Source: JAEZKC01 sp046538945
GTDB taxonomy: Bacteria > Fibrobacterota > Chitinivibrionia > Chitinivibrionales > Chitinispirillaceae
DNA: 28,195 nucleotides
Assembly (NCBI GenBank): GCA_046538945.1
Contig: JBKHHW010000027.1
Span: 1-28,195 of the forward strand
Direction of reading: 5' to 3'
Under the pieces are notes generated by a model. The model was not told the origin of the DNA. It searched no databases and saw only the letters and a program-made list of their open reading frames with translations. Shown piece after piece: positions 7,469-17,300 of this stretch; position 1 is the first letter of the stretch; each line of letters opens with the position of its first letter. Position numbers and translations under genes: made by a program.

Positions 7469-7897
7469 ATGAATCTCTCGAGCCCAGCTTTCGAAAACGA
7501 CGGCTTCATACCCCAAAAGTACACCTGCAAGGATCTGAATGTTAATCCTCCCCTGAGAGTGACTGAAATCCCGGAAAAAACCGAGAGCCTATGCATAATC
7601 ATGCACGACCCGGACTCTCCCTCCGGCGATTTCCTGCATTGGCTTGACTACAATATCGAACCGGTGGAAGCGATTGATGAGGGGTGCAGGTCCGGAATAC
7701 AGGGATTGAACGATTTCGGAAACATCGGCTACGGGGGTCCCTGTCCTTCAGAAGGAACCCACACATATCTGATTGATGCCTATGCCCTGGACTCTAAGCT
7801 TCAACTGCCACGAAAGGTGCAAAGAAAGGAAGTGGAAGAGGCTATGCAGGGACACATCCTTGCTACTGCGGAACTGAAGGGGCAGTTCAGAAAGTAG
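7469..7897 (+). CDS. YbhB/YbcL family (PEBP, Raf-kinase-inhibitor-like) protein
   Basis: A 142-residue cytoplasmic protein of the phosphatidylethanolamine-binding family. The two signature blocks are present: 'HDPDSPSGDFLHW' (residues 46-58) and 'GYGGPCPSEGTHTYLIDAY' (88-106), which line the conserved anion/ligand pocket. No signal peptide is seen, so it resembles the cytoplasmic YbhB branch. The length is a little below the usual 150-180. AGGAGG is present seven bases before the ATG. Bacterial members have no firmly assigned reaction. A possible terminator region follows, then a small gene on the same strand. Confidence 0.9.
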   Translation: MNLSSPAFENDGFIPQKYTCKDLNVNPPLRVTEIPEKTESLCIIMHDPDSPSGDFLHWLDYNIEPVEAIDEGCRSGIQGLNDFGNIGYGGPCPSEGTHTYLIDAYALDSKLQLPRKVQRKEVEEAMQGHILATAELKGQFRK

Positions 7898-7929
7898 TCT
7901 CGATTCGAGGGCATAACTTGATTTGAGAG

Positions 7930-8027
7930 GACTGTCTTCGGAACGGGCACCAGCGGTAGAAAATGCGTGTGATGAGAGGCGGAGAGAACGCTCTGTCTCA
8001 TATCCGGAACAGTCTTTGCTTTTCTTT
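7930..8027 (+). terminator. Possible long-armed terminator after the PEBP gene
   Basis: GACTGT (7930-7935) can pair with ACAGTC (8009-8014), supported by CGGA/TCCG just inside, and a pyrimidine-rich tract TTTGCTTTTCTTT follows (8015-8027). About 65 bases including a smaller AGAG/CTCT stem separate the arms, which is unusual for an intrinsic terminator, so confidence is low. Confidence 0.3.
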
Positions 8028-8070
8028 ATGCATCCGAAATGAAACAGAATAGCATCCAAGAGGAGTACTC

Positions 8071-8421
8071 ATGAAACCTATTCTCAAGTGGCAATACGAA
8101 CAGATCATTAAAGAGCTCCTTCTTCTGCAGGACCATGTCACCGACCGCACCTGCCCCTGCCAGACAGAGGGCGAACGCTGCATACGCAAACATCTTCTGA
8201 GCATAGAAGCCTACGCAGAAGAGACCGTCCCGATTGAAACCGATCAGGACTACAGAAACAAACTCGAAAAACTCTCGCAGGAAGCAAAAGAAAAGCGCTC
8301 TCAGCAGGAAGAGGTTCTGTGCAGAAAAGGAAACCCTCCACAGCTTGTCGACTGGTCAAGAAACTGGAGAAAAGAATTTGAGGAATACTCTCTCAAGTGT
8401 GAGAACATCGACCATGAATGA
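8071..8421 (+). CDS. Hypothetical Cys-containing helical protein
   Basis: A 116-residue protein that I do not recognise with confidence. It is soluble, highly charged and predicted helical. The N-terminal half contains 'TCPCQTEGERCIRKH' (Cys28, Cys30, Cys37, His41), a compact cluster that could bind a metal, followed by 'LLSIEAYAEE'. The second half is a Glu/Lys/Arg-rich probable coiled coil (about residues 60-85) with two further Cys residues. Good coding signs are a GAGGAG six bases before the ATG and an uninterrupted frame. It lies 173 bases after the PEBP gene and converges on the cation antiporter 32 bases away. Confidence 0.7.
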   Translation: MKPILKWQYEQIIKELLLLQDHVTDRTCPCQTEGERCIRKHLLSIEAYAEETVPIETDQDYRNKLEKLSQEAKEKRSQQEEVLCRKGNPPQLVDWSRNWRKEFEEYSLKCENIDHE

Positions 8422-8453
8422 AAAACAAACAAGTTTGCTCAAAACAAAATGAA

Positions 8454-9494
8454 TTACATAGAAAGAATGGATATCCCCAGAATGTAAAAAAGTACTATGG
8501 CGACACCTTCAAAACCCACTCTCACCAACCCCTTGCGTTCGCGGGCGATGAGCCCCATAAGAAGAACCGCAGCCATGATAATGGTAAGTGAAAGCACCGC
8601 CTGAATTCTGTCGGAAACGGCTACGTAAATCGACCCCTCCCGGTAGAAGATATCCGCAACGGATGCAAACAGGCAGTCAAATGCATTGCCGCCCAGGATG
8701 TCCCCTACCGCAAGAGTCAAGGCTCCTCTCCGAACGGCCGCAAGACAGGTAACCAGTTCCGCAGAAGAGGTGGTCACGGCAAGAAACACTCCCCCCACAA
8801 AAGCCTCCGAAAGCGGAGTCCTGGCCACGATCACCTCCGCCGCCTGGGTCAGCGCCCACCCGGAACCCATCACCACCAAAGCGAAAGCAATGAATTCAGC
8901 CCAGAGCCTCCGTGCCGAGCGGCCGCTGACCGAATTGTCCTCCCCTTCTTCTTTTCTGGTATATTTGGTCATCCGAGGCTGCCACATAGGCATTTTGTAG
9001 GATTTGTTTATCAGATGAATGCCGTAATAATAAATAAAGAACATAAAAGGGGTGACCGGGCTGATTCCCCAGATTGCGAAGGGTGGAAGGTTCATGGCAA
9101 ACAAAATGACAGCCAGGAGGATAATCTGAAGAATGCCCGACATTATGTTCTCAACCGAAGCCGCGGCATGCTCGAGATTGACATTTTTATAACTGAGGTC
9201 GGCCAAAACAAGCATCACCATCTGAGCAGCGATCCCACCTATGGCATTGGAAAGAGATAGCTGCGGGAACCCCTCAACGGCAGCGACAACCGAAACCGTG
9301 ATTCCGGAAAGTGACGTGCTCGCCCCCAGAAACACACCACCCATTATCGCCTCACCCATTCCCGTCACATCAGCAAGCTCATCGGCGAGAGCGCTCAAGC
9401 GGATACCGGAAAAAGCCACAAACAATCCGGCAATAATGAATAGCAGAATGATTCCCCACATCGGCATCAGGGAAAGATCCAGGATCGCGTCCAT
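8454..9494 (-). CDS. Sodium/calcium exchanger (CaCA) family antiporter
   Basis: A 346-residue inner-membrane protein with about ten hydrophobic helices in two homologous halves, as expected for two Na_Ca_ex domains. The alpha-1 repeat is seen at 'GEAIMGGVFLGASTSLSG' (about residues 47-64) and the alpha-2 repeat at 'EAFVGGVFLAVTTSSAE' and 'GDILGGNAFDC' (about 231-275). A charged cytoplasmic loop ('RKEEGEDNSVSGRSARR') separates the halves. In this family, acidic residues of the two alpha repeats bind the exchanged cations; here the alpha-1 repeat has Ser-Thr-Ser where many members have a Glu, so cation choice is uncertain. The ATG at 9494 is preferred over the adjacent TTG. It may share regulation with nothing nearby; the upstream ppsA gene is 155 bases away. 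Confidence 0.85.
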   Translation of the reverse strand: MDAILDLSLMPMWGIILLFIIAGLFVAFSGIRLSALADELADVTGMGEAIMGGVFLGASTSLSGITVSVVAAVEGFPQLSLSNAIGGIAAQMVMLVLADLSYKNVNLEHAAASVENIMSGILQIILLAVILFAMNLPPFAIWGISPVTPFMFFIYYYGIHLINKSYKMPMWQPRMTKYTRKEEGEDNSVSGRSARRLWAEFIAFALVVMGSGWALTQAAEVIVARTPLSEAFVGGVFLAVTTSSAELVTCLAAVRRGALTLAVGDILGGNAFDCLFASVADIFYREGSIYVAVSDRIQAVLSLTIIMAAVLLMGLIARERKGLVRVGFEGVAIVLFYILGISILSM

Positions 9495-9648
9495 CAAAAA
9501 AATTCCTGAAGATAATCCGAAAACATCTTAAACCACACCCGACAGATCCGAAGTCTCTTCCAGTGATTTACCACCTTATCCGCTCCGTTTTCTTACAGCA
9601 GTCTTTTGTTTACGTTCCCCGAGACCCCCACGACCGATGCGAACCTGC

Positions 9649-12036
9649 TCATGAACCTTTCCCCTTCATGCTGCCGATATGCTGAATGACACCGATCACA
9701 CTGTCAGCGCTGAGTGAAATGGAATCGATGCCTTCCCGCACCAGAAATTCGGCAAACTCGGGGTAGTTGCTGGGTGCTTCTCCGCAGATTCCCACCTTCC
9801 GGTTCGCCTTGTGAGCCTTGGGAATAAGCATCCGGACCATTTCCTTTATGGCCTCATTGCGCTCGTCAAAAAGAGACTTCAGTTCCTCCGAATCACGGTC
9901 TATGCCCAAAGTAAGCTGTGTCAGATCGTTTGAACCGATGGAAAACCCGTCGAAACGTTCAGAAAACTGTTCGGCCAATATGACATTGGAGGGGATTTCG
10001 CACATGACATAAATTTCAAGATTCCGCTCTCCCCTCTTCAGCCCGTTACCTTCCATGACTTCCAATACCCTGTCCGCTTCCTCAACCGTACGGCAGAAAG
10101 GAATCATGACTTTCACATTATCCAAACCGATTTCGTTTCTGACTTTGGTTATGGCTCTGCATTCAAGCGCGAACCCATCCCGGTATCTTTCATTATAATA
10201 GCGTGAAGCCCCCCTGAACCCCAGCATCGGGTTGGCCTCCCCGGGCTCGAACTGCTCTCCGCCTATCAGATTTGCATACTCGTTTGTTTTGAAATCACTC
10301 ATTCTGACTATTACAGGATAAGGCCACTGCGAAGCGGCAATACGGGCAATACCAAATGCCAGGTTGTCCACAAAGAACTGTGACTTATCCTCATATCTTC
10401 GGGTCAGATGCTCTATCTGCCTTCTGGCCTCATCATCCCTAACCTCATCAAAATGAGCCAGCGCCATAGGATGTATCTTTATCGCGTTGTTAATAATGAA
10501 TTCCATCCTCGCAAGCCCGATTCCCTTCACCGGCAGCTTCCACCACCTGAACGCCGCATCGGGAGTCGCGATATTCATCATTATATCCACCGGCACATCA
10601 GGGAGTTGCTCCGGGTCTATCTCCCGCTCCTCGTATTCAAGCTTACCTCTGTAGACATACCCCTGATGTCCCTCGACACAGGACAGGGTTATCTCACTCT
10701 CATTGCCGATCACACTGGATCCGTTTCCCGTTCCCACAATAGCGGGTATACCCAGTTCTCTTGAAACAATCGCAGCATGTGAAGTCCGCCCTCCGTGATC
10801 AGTAATAATCCCGGCGGCCTTTTTCATTATGGGAACCCAGTCTGGATCGGTCATTCCGGTAATCAGGATAGCCCCGTCCTGAAAAGTGTCGATCTGCTCG
10901 GGGGAAGCGATCTTCTGGGCCTTCCCGGTGGAGATACTCTGACCTATGGCGAGCCCCTCCGCTATCCTTTCACCCTTCTGCTTAAGCCTGTATGCCTTGA
11001 ATGACTTGGACTGTTTCTGGGAATGTACAGTTTCAGGGCGAGCCTGAACAATAAATAGGTCGCCAGTTTCGCCATCTTTGGCCCATTCCATATCCATGGG
11101 CTTGCCATAGTGCTTCTCGATCACCGCCGCCCATTTCGCAAGCTGAACAATTTCGTTTTCGTTAAGAACAAACGTCTGCCGCTCCTCCTGAGAGGTGTCG
11201 ATGTTGCGGGTGGTTTTGGAACCGCCTTTACTGTAAATAAGCTTCCTGGCCTTTTCCCCCAGATTCATATTGATTACAGGTCTGGCTTCCTTTTCAAGTA
11301 ACGGTTTGAACACCTCATACTCATCCGGGTTAATCGATCCCTGGACGATATTCTCCCCAAGCCCCCAGCCGGCATTGATCACCACCACATTAGGGAAACC
11401 CGTATCGGTATCAAGGGAAAACATCACTCCCGAACCGGCCAGATCCGAACGGACCATCTTCTGAATGCCGACCGACAAATACACCTTCATGTGATCGAAC
11501 CCCTTTTCCGTCCGGTAGCTTATTGCCCGGTCGGTAAAAAGAGAAGCATAGCACCTCCGGCATGCATCCAGCACGTCTTTCTCACCGGATATATTGAGAA
11601 ACGTCTCCTGCTGCCCCGCAAAACTGGCAGTGGGGAGATCCTCCGCGGTGGCACTGCTGCGGACCGCCACATCCACATGACCACGGCCATATTTTTGCGA
11701 AAGCTCACGGTAGGCGCCGCGGATATCATCGGCAATATCATCAGGAAACCGGGAATCCAGAAAGAGGCGGCGTATGGACTTGCCCACCTCGTGAAGCTGC
11801 CTGCTTCCGTTCTTCAGATCATCGACAAGGGACTGGATTTTCGAATCGAGACCATTTTCAAAAAGAAAGCGCCTATAGGCATCCGCGGTGGTTGCATAGC
11901 CGTCGGGAACTCGTATCCCCTCGTCTTTAAGAGTACTGATCATCTCGCCCAGAGAGGCATTCTTGCCCCCCACAGTTGCGGTGTGCTTTGAATTGAGCTG
12001 GTCGAACCATTTCACAAAATCTGAAGATACTGCCAT
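9649..12036 (-). CDS. ppsA: Phosphoenolpyruvate synthase (pyruvate, water dikinase)
   Basis: About 795 residues, the usual length. It converts pyruvate, ATP and water to PEP, AMP and phosphate, the first step of gluconeogenesis from pyruvate. Domains in order are an N-terminal ATP-grasp domain ('VGGKNASLGEM', 'VAVRSSATAEDLPTASFAGQ'), a central swivelling phospho-histidine domain with 'GGRTSHAAIVSRELGIPA' (His420 is the phosphorylated residue) and a C-terminal PEP-binding barrel ('GFRGASRY', 'GSNDLTQLTLGIDRDS', 'GICGEAPSNYPEF'). All key motifs are intact. The ATG at 12036 is chosen because GAGGAG stands just before it; the GTG 15 bases earlier overlaps that site. It is the last gene of the pfkB-gap-ppsA group, with a hairpin in the gap before it. 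Confidence 0.96.
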   Translation of the reverse strand: MAVSSDFVKWFDQLNSKHTATVGGKNASLGEMISTLKDEGIRVPDGYATTADAYRRFLFENGLDSKIQSLVDDLKNGSRQLHEVGKSIRRLFLDSRFPDDIADDIRGAYRELSQKYGRGHVDVAVRSSATAEDLPTASFAGQQETFLNISGEKDVLDACRRCYASLFTDRAISYRTEKGFDHMKVYLSVGIQKMVRSDLAGSGVMFSLDTDTGFPNVVVINAGWGLGENIVQGSINPDEYEVFKPLLEKEARPVINMNLGEKARKLIYSKGGSKTTRNIDTSQEERQTFVLNENEIVQLAKWAAVIEKHYGKPMDMEWAKDGETGDLFIVQARPETVHSQKQSKSFKAYRLKQKGERIAEGLAIGQSISTGKAQKIASPEQIDTFQDGAILITGMTDPDWVPIMKKAAGIITDHGGRTSHAAIVSRELGIPAIVGTGNGSSVIGNESEITLSCVEGHQGYVYRGKLEYEEREIDPEQLPDVPVDIMMNIATPDAAFRWWKLPVKGIGLARMEFIINNAIKIHPMALAHFDEVRDDEARRQIEHLTRRYEDKSQFFVDNLAFGIARIAASQWPYPVIVRMSDFKTNEYANLIGGEQFEPGEANPMLGFRGASRYYNERYRDGFALECRAITKVRNEIGLDNVKVMIPFCRTVEEADRVLEVMEGNGLKRGERNLEIYVMCEIPSNVILAEQFSERFDGFSIGSNDLTQLTLGIDRDSEELKSLFDERNEAIKEMVRMLIPKAHKANRKVGICGEAPSNYPEFAEFLVREGIDSISLSADSVIGVIQHIGSMKGKGS

Positions 12037-12074
12037 AAACCGACTCCTCACGCTGTATTGATGTAATCAGAGAT

Positions 12075-12098
12075 GGGCGAAAAGATGCCTCTTCGCCC
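12075..12098 (-). other. Intercistronic stem-loop between gap and ppsA
   Basis: A perfect 7-bp stem, GGGCGAA (12075-12081) and TTCGCCC (12092-12098), with an inner AG/CT pairing closing an ATGC loop. It has no T tract on either strand, so it is more likely an mRNA processing, stability or partial-readthrough element than a full terminator. Confidence 0.5.
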
Positions 12099-12110
12099 GC
12101 AACTCAATCG

Positions 12111-13118
12111 TTACTGCTCGCGGATAAATCTGGAGACATGCGCAACCTCTTTTACCATCTGCGCGGCATACCCCCATTCGTTGTCATACCAGCTGAGAAC
12201 CTTCACCATGTTGCCCCCTACGACCTTGGTCAGAGTAAGATCCACCAGCGAAGCCCGGGGGTCCTGTATGATGTCCGAAGAGACAATCTCATCCTCGGAC
12301 ACCCCGAGAATATCTTTGTAACGGTTGGACTGGCTCTCCTCTTTGAATATGCCGTTCACCTCATCAACACTGGTCGGCTTGCTTGTAAGGAAAACCATGT
12401 CTGAAAGTGATCCTACCGGAACGGGAGCCCGGACCGCGATTCCGTCAAACATTCCCTCAAGTTCAGTAACCACTCTGGTGGTGGCTTTTGCCGCACCGGT
12501 AGTGGTGGGAACAAGGTTTGTCGCAGCCGCCCTTCCCCGGCGAAACTTCTTGCTGGGCCCGTCCACGATGCTCTGAGTGGACGTGTAGGCGTGTATGGTG
12601 GACATGATCGCTTTCTCCACCCCGATTCTGCGGTTCATGATCTCCACCACCGGAGCCATACAGTTTGTAGTGCAGCTGGCGGTGGAAAACAAATTGTCAC
12701 CAGGCTCGGCATGGTTTACACCGGGAACAATAAATTTCATCCCGTCACCTTTTGAAGGGGCAGACAGAACAGCATACTTCGCACCTGCCTTGAGATGCTT
12801 CTCCAGACCTTCCTTATTTGTGAAGTGCCCGGTACACTCCAGAACCACATCGACATTGTGATCCTTCCACGGCAGCTCTTCGGGGTTTTTGCTGTTGAAC
12901 ATTTTTATCTGTTTGTCCCCGACCGTGATCTCATCACTCTGAGCGGAAACGGTTCTGTTATAACGACCGTAAACGGTATCGAACTTGAGAAGATAGGCAA
13001 GGTTTTCCGGTGGAAGCAGATCATTGACCGCCACCAGTTCCAGTTCAGGATTGTCCATGATGATTTTAAGAGAAGCTCTTCCGATTCTCCCCAGGCCGTT
13101 AATAGCGATTCGTGTCAT
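12111..13118 (-). CDS. gap: Glyceraldehyde-3-phosphate dehydrogenase, type I
   Basis: 335 residues from the ATG at 13118, which has AAAGGA six bases upstream. An open frame continues 39 codons further 5', but that extension matches nothing in the family and has no ribosome-binding site. The enzyme oxidises glyceraldehyde 3-phosphate with NAD(P) and phosphate to 1,3-bisphosphoglycerate, and works in both glycolysis and gluconeogenesis. Evidence: dinucleotide-binding 'INGLGRIGRAS' (6-16), Asp33 in 'AVNDL' favouring NAD, active-site 'STASCTTNC' with Cys149, and His176. The 'IVDGPSKKFRRGRAAATN' segment is typical of a subgroup found in several anaerobic lineages. It lies between pfkB (131 bases upstream) and ppsA. 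Confidence 0.96.
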   Translation of the reverse strand: MTRIAINGLGRIGRASLKIIMDNPELELVAVNDLLPPENLAYLLKFDTVYGRYNRTVSAQSDEITVGDKQIKMFNSKNPEELPWKDHNVDVVLECTGHFTNKEGLEKHLKAGAKYAVLSAPSKGDGMKFIVPGVNHAEPGDNLFSTASCTTNCMAPVVEIMNRRIGVEKAIMSTIHAYTSTQSIVDGPSKKFRRGRAAATNLVPTTTGAAKATTRVVTELEGMFDGIAVRAPVPVGSLSDMVFLTSKPTSVDEVNGIFKEESQSNRYKDILGVSEDEIVSSDIIQDPRASLVDLTLTKVVGGNMVKVLSWYDNEWGYAAQMVKEVAHVSRFIREQ

Positions 13119-13248
13119 AAAGAATCCTTTCATGAATGGTTTGTGGATGCTGACGGGATATAAAATGACCAAGTTTCCAGATACGGAACAGAATTCGAAA
13201 AGGAACTCCTGTTTCCATCGCGATGTCACTCTCAAGAGAAGTGTGAAC

Positions 13249-14181
13249 CTAATCCCCGCGGATCTCCTCGAAAAGCTCCCTCACGTCCTCACCTCTGCAC
13301 AACTCCGTCCCGGGAGTCATGACCGCTGCAGCACCGAAAGCGATTCCATACTGCACTGAGGTTCTCATATCGTAGCCCTCACTGAGCCCGTAGACAATTC
13401 CCGCAACCATGCTGTCACCCGCCCCCACCTTGCTTATGATGGGAACACTGGGCGAACGAAGCCGCATATGCTCATCCCCGGTAACCAGAAGTACTCCGGC
13501 AGCTCCAAGCGACAGCACCACGTTCTGCGATTTGCCCTCCCTGACCAGGGACTGGGCGGCAGAAAGCTGATCTTTTTCGTCCTTTATATCACCGCCGTAG
13601 AGATCGGCCAGTTCACGCATGTTTGGCTTCACCAGAAAGACACCTGACTCAACCGCTTTCTTCAGCGGAACTCCGGAGGTATCAACTATGCACTGAACGC
13701 CCTTTGTACAAACAGCCTGGACCAGGCTGGCATAGAAATCATCCGGCACTCCCGGCGGAAGACTTCCGCTCATCACCAGATAATCACCCTCTTCCACATA
13801 CGACATGACGCTGTCAAAACAGGCATCCACCTCACCTTGTGACATAACAGGACCAGGCATGGTGAAACGCAGCATGGAACCGGTAGCACGCTCCCTGACC
13901 AGGTAATCCTCCCGGGTCAGCCCCATGATCTGAACAGGCACATACCTTATACCCTGCTCCTCAAGCATCCGGGTGAGCATATGCCCCTGTTCCCCCCCGC
14001 GGGTGAACAGGGCATTGGACATGGTGCCGAACTGCTTCAAAGCTCTTGAAACGTTTATCCCCCCACCCCCGGGGTGATGTACCGGCTGCGAACCTCTCAA
14101 CTTGCGGTCAGGAGTGACTTTCTCCACTTCAAAGTTGACATCGATACTGGGATTGATCGTAAAGGTCACTATTCTTCCCAT
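13249..14181 (-). CDS. pfkB: 6-phosphofructokinase, PfkB type
   Basis: A 310-residue PfkB-family sugar kinase. It is closer to E. coli phosphofructokinase II than to 1-phosphofructokinase: it shares 'DRKLRGSQPVHHPGGGGINV' near the start, 'MSGSLPPGV' (137-145), 'VKPNMREL' (184-191) and the anion-hole/catalytic motif 'GAGDSMV' (253-259, catalytic Asp256). The same Asp number occurs in the E. coli enzyme. It would phosphorylate fructose 6-phosphate to fructose 1,6-bisphosphate. A tagatose-phosphate kinase activity is a possible alternative. AAAAGGG is four bases before the ATG. It is the first gene of the pfkB-gap-ppsA group, divergent from metH with about 200 bases between them. Confidence 0.88.
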   Translation of the reverse strand: MGRIVTFTINPSIDVNFEVEKVTPDRKLRGSQPVHHPGGGGINVSRALKQFGTMSNALFTRGGEQGHMLTRMLEEQGIRYVPVQIMGLTREDYLVRERATGSMLRFTMPGPVMSQGEVDACFDSVMSYVEEGDYLVMSGSLPPGVPDDFYASLVQAVCTKGVQCIVDTSGVPLKKAVESGVFLVKPNMRELADLYGGDIKDEKDQLSAAQSLVREGKSQNVVLSLGAAGVLLVTGDEHMRLRSPSVPIISKVGAGDSMVAGIVYGLSEGYDMRTSVQYGIAFGAAAVMTPGTELCRGEDVRELFEEIRGD

Positions 14182-14305
14182 AAAACCCTTTTCACCTTGG
14201 ATACCAGGAATGTAGAAACGTCAGCTCAATCGAATAAACCACTGCAATAAACGGGCCAAATCCGGATTGCTTCTTTCGGTGAGAAATTTGCCTGTGGATA
14301 CGGTT

Positions 14306-14336
14306 TTGATAAAAAGATGATGCGCTGTTTTATATT
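14306..14336 (+). promoter_or_regulatory. Putative sigma-70 promoter of metH
   Basis: TTGATA (14306-14311) as -35, with either TTTATA (14329-14334, 17-base spacer) or TATATT (14331-14336, 19-base spacer) as -10. It ends 45 bases before the TTG start of metH. I looked for SAM, SAH and cobalamin riboswitch consensus boxes between here and the gene and saw none; the leader is too short. Confidence 0.45.
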
Positions 14337-14355
14337 AATTAAAGCGAAATTAATA
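14333..14355. promoter_or_regulatory. Candidate operator at the metH promoter
   Basis: A perfect inverted repeat, TATTAATT (14333-14340) and AATTAATA (14348-14355), with spacer AAAGCGA. It overlaps the -10 element and covers the probable transcription start, where a repressor would act. The AT-only arms make chance occurrence more likely than usual. Confidence 0.35.
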
Positions 14356-14380
14356 CCACAACTGCCAGCGGAGCTACAAT

Positions 14381-17300
14381 TTGAAAAACAGACAAAGGGT
14401 TGAATACCTCAGGAATCTCCTGTCCGAGCGAATAGTGATGCTTGATGGTCCTAAGGGGACTATGATTCAGAATCTGAATCTGTCTGAAGAAGACTTCAGA
14501 AGTCAGAGATTCAAAGATCACCCCAAAGCCCTGAAAGGCAACAACGACATACTCAACCTGACACAGCCACATATCATCAAGGGTATACATCTGCAGTACC
14601 TGAACGCAGGAGCAGACATAATCGGCACCAACACGTTCAATGCCACCTCCATATCACAAACCGACTACGGCACTTCCCGATCCGCATACGAAATAAACAA
14701 AGCCGCGGCATCCGTTGCCCGTTGGGCTGCGGACGAATTTTCCGAAAACAACGGTTCGAAAACAGTGATAGTGGCAGGAAGCATGGGGCCAACCAACAAA
14801 ACCCTGTCCATGTCGCCTGACATTTCAGATCCGGGTTTCCGGGAAGTCAGTTTCGACGGGGTAAGCGGCTCCTACAAGGAAGCGGCAAGAGGCCTTGTGG
14901 ACGGAGGGGCTGACATTCTGATTCTGGAAACCATTTTCGATACCCTCAACGCCAAAGCCGCTCTTGTCGCAGTCCAGGATCTGGCAAAGGAATACAGTAT
15001 CGACATCCCCATTATCATCTCCGGCACCATATCTGACAAAAGCGGACGAATCCTTTCCGGCCAGACAGTTGAGGCTTTCTATCATTCTGTTCGTCACGTG
15101 AACCCGCTCGCCATCGGATTGAACTGTGCTCTGGGTGCCGACGCCCTTATTCCTCATGTTAAGGAACTTGACCGCATATCCTCTTTCCCTGTCAGTCTCT
15201 ACCCCAATGCGGGTCTTCCCAATTCACTGGGACAGTATGATCAAACACCCGACAGAATGGCCTCCATCATAAAAGAGATGGCCTCTCAAAAGCTTCTCAA
15301 CATTGTGGGCGGATGCTGCGGGTCTACTCCTGATCATATCAGAGCGATAGCTCAAGCAGTGAGGGAAATGAGTCCCCGCAAAACGCTCCCCAACAAACAA
15401 GTGACCGTATACACCGGACTTGAACCGCTCATACTGGATAAAAACAGTCTATTTGTAAATATCGGAGAGCGTACCAATGTGGCGGGCTCAGCCAAGTTTC
15501 GCAGAATGATAAAAGAGAAGAACTACTCCGATGCACTTGAGGTGGCACATCAGCAGGTCAGAAACGGGGCGCAGGCTATAGACATCAATGTTGACGAGGC
15601 TCTGCTTGACTCTGAAGAGGAGATGAAAAACATAATCAACCTGTTCCAGTCCGATCCGGAAATCGCCCGGGTTCCCTTCATGATCGACTCCTCAAGATGG
15701 TCGGTACTGGAAACCGGTCTCAAATGTCTCCATGGAAAGGGCATTGTGAATTCTCTTTCTCTGAAGGAGGGTGAAGAGATATTTATCCAGCGGGCCGGAT
15801 TCGTCAGAAAATTCGGGGCAGCAGTGGTAGTCATGGCGTTTGACGAGCAAGGTCAGGCGGATACTTTCGAAAGGAAAGTCTCTATCTGCCGCAGAGCCTA
15901 CGATATTCTGGTCGACAGAGTCGATTTTCCCGCAGAAGAGATAATTTTCGACCCCAACATCTTCGCTATCGGGACCGGAATGAAGGAACATGCTATGTAT
16001 GCTGTTGACTTCTTGCGAGCAGTGACGTGGATAAAACAGAACCTGCCTTTTGCAAAAGTAAGCGGCGGGGTGTCAAATGTGTCATTCTCATTCAGAGGGA
16101 ATACCCCCTTGAGAGAAGCAATTCACGGCGTATTTCTCTACCATGCCATAAAGGCGGGTCTCGATATGGGAATAGTGAATGCGGGAGTAGTTCCCGTTTA
16201 CGATGATATCGATCCGGACCTGCGTGACAGAATAGAAGACATTGTTTTCAACAAAAGAGAAGATGCTACCGAACGGCTGCTTGAGGTGGCTGAAAACATA
16301 AAAGGTTCCCCCGGAAAAAGAACGGAGGATCTTGCCTGGAGAGAAGAAAGTGTGAATAAACGCCTGAGCACGTCTCTGGTGAAGGGAATCACCTCTTTTC
16401 TCAACGAGGATCTCAAGGAAGCTCTTGGAGAAGCAGAAAACGATCCGGTGAAAGTGATCGAGGGGCCCCTCATGAACGGGATGAACCGGGTCGGGGAACT
16501 GTTCGGTGCCGGGAAAATGTTTCTGCCTCAGGTGGTAAAAAGCGCCCGGGTGATGAAGGACGCTGTATCGATTCTCACTCCCCTTCTGGAAGAAAGAAAG
16601 CAGCAGAGTGTTGCAAAGGGACGTATCGTGATGGCTACTGTAAAGGGCGATGTACACGATATCGGGAAAAACATCGTAGCGGTAGTACTCCAGTGTAACG
16701 GTTATGAAGTGACAGATCTGGGAGTGATGACTCCCGCGGAGGATATTATTAACAAAGCAAAAGAAACAAATGCCGATTTCATAGGTCTGAGCGGACTGAT
16801 CACACCATCACTGGAAGAAATGGTGCTGGTGGCCACTCAGATGGAACATCATAAGCTATCCATTCCGCTTCTGATCGGTGGTGCCACCACATCCCCACTG
16901 CATACAGCAGTAAAAATTGCTCCGGCTTATTCGGAACCTGTTGTTCATGTAAAAGACGCTTCCCTTGCTCCGGGAATCGTGGGGCAGCTCATGAATCCGG
17001 CCTTAAAGAGCACATTCGTTCAAAAACTGAACGGGCATCACGAATCGGAACGGCTGAAAATGGCCCAAAAAACAGCCCTGCCCATGATTTCTCTTGAAGA
17101 GGCAAGGCGTAACCGTTTCAAAGCGGACTGGGAAACGTATGACCCTCCCAAACCATCATTTACAGGAGTGGAATATCTCGACTATAATGTGAAAAGCCTG
17201 ATCCCCTACATCGACTGGAGCTTTTTCTTTCTGGCCTGGGAGATAAGGGGTAGGTATCCGGATATACTGAACGATCCTTCAAAGGGTGAGCAGGCAAAAA

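Noticed and set aside
13119..13235. N-terminal extension of gap by 39 codons
   Set aside because: It does not resemble GAPDH, has no ribosome-binding site, and the internal ATG at 13118 has both a proper site and the conserved N terminus.
14182..14380. SAM or cobalamin riboswitch upstream of metH
   Set aside because: No conserved riboswitch boxes were found, and the distance from the likely promoter to the start codon is only about 40 bases.
16088..16657. Long antisense frames across metH and ppsA
   Set aside because: They are mirror frames of strongly conserved enzymes with no independent evidence.
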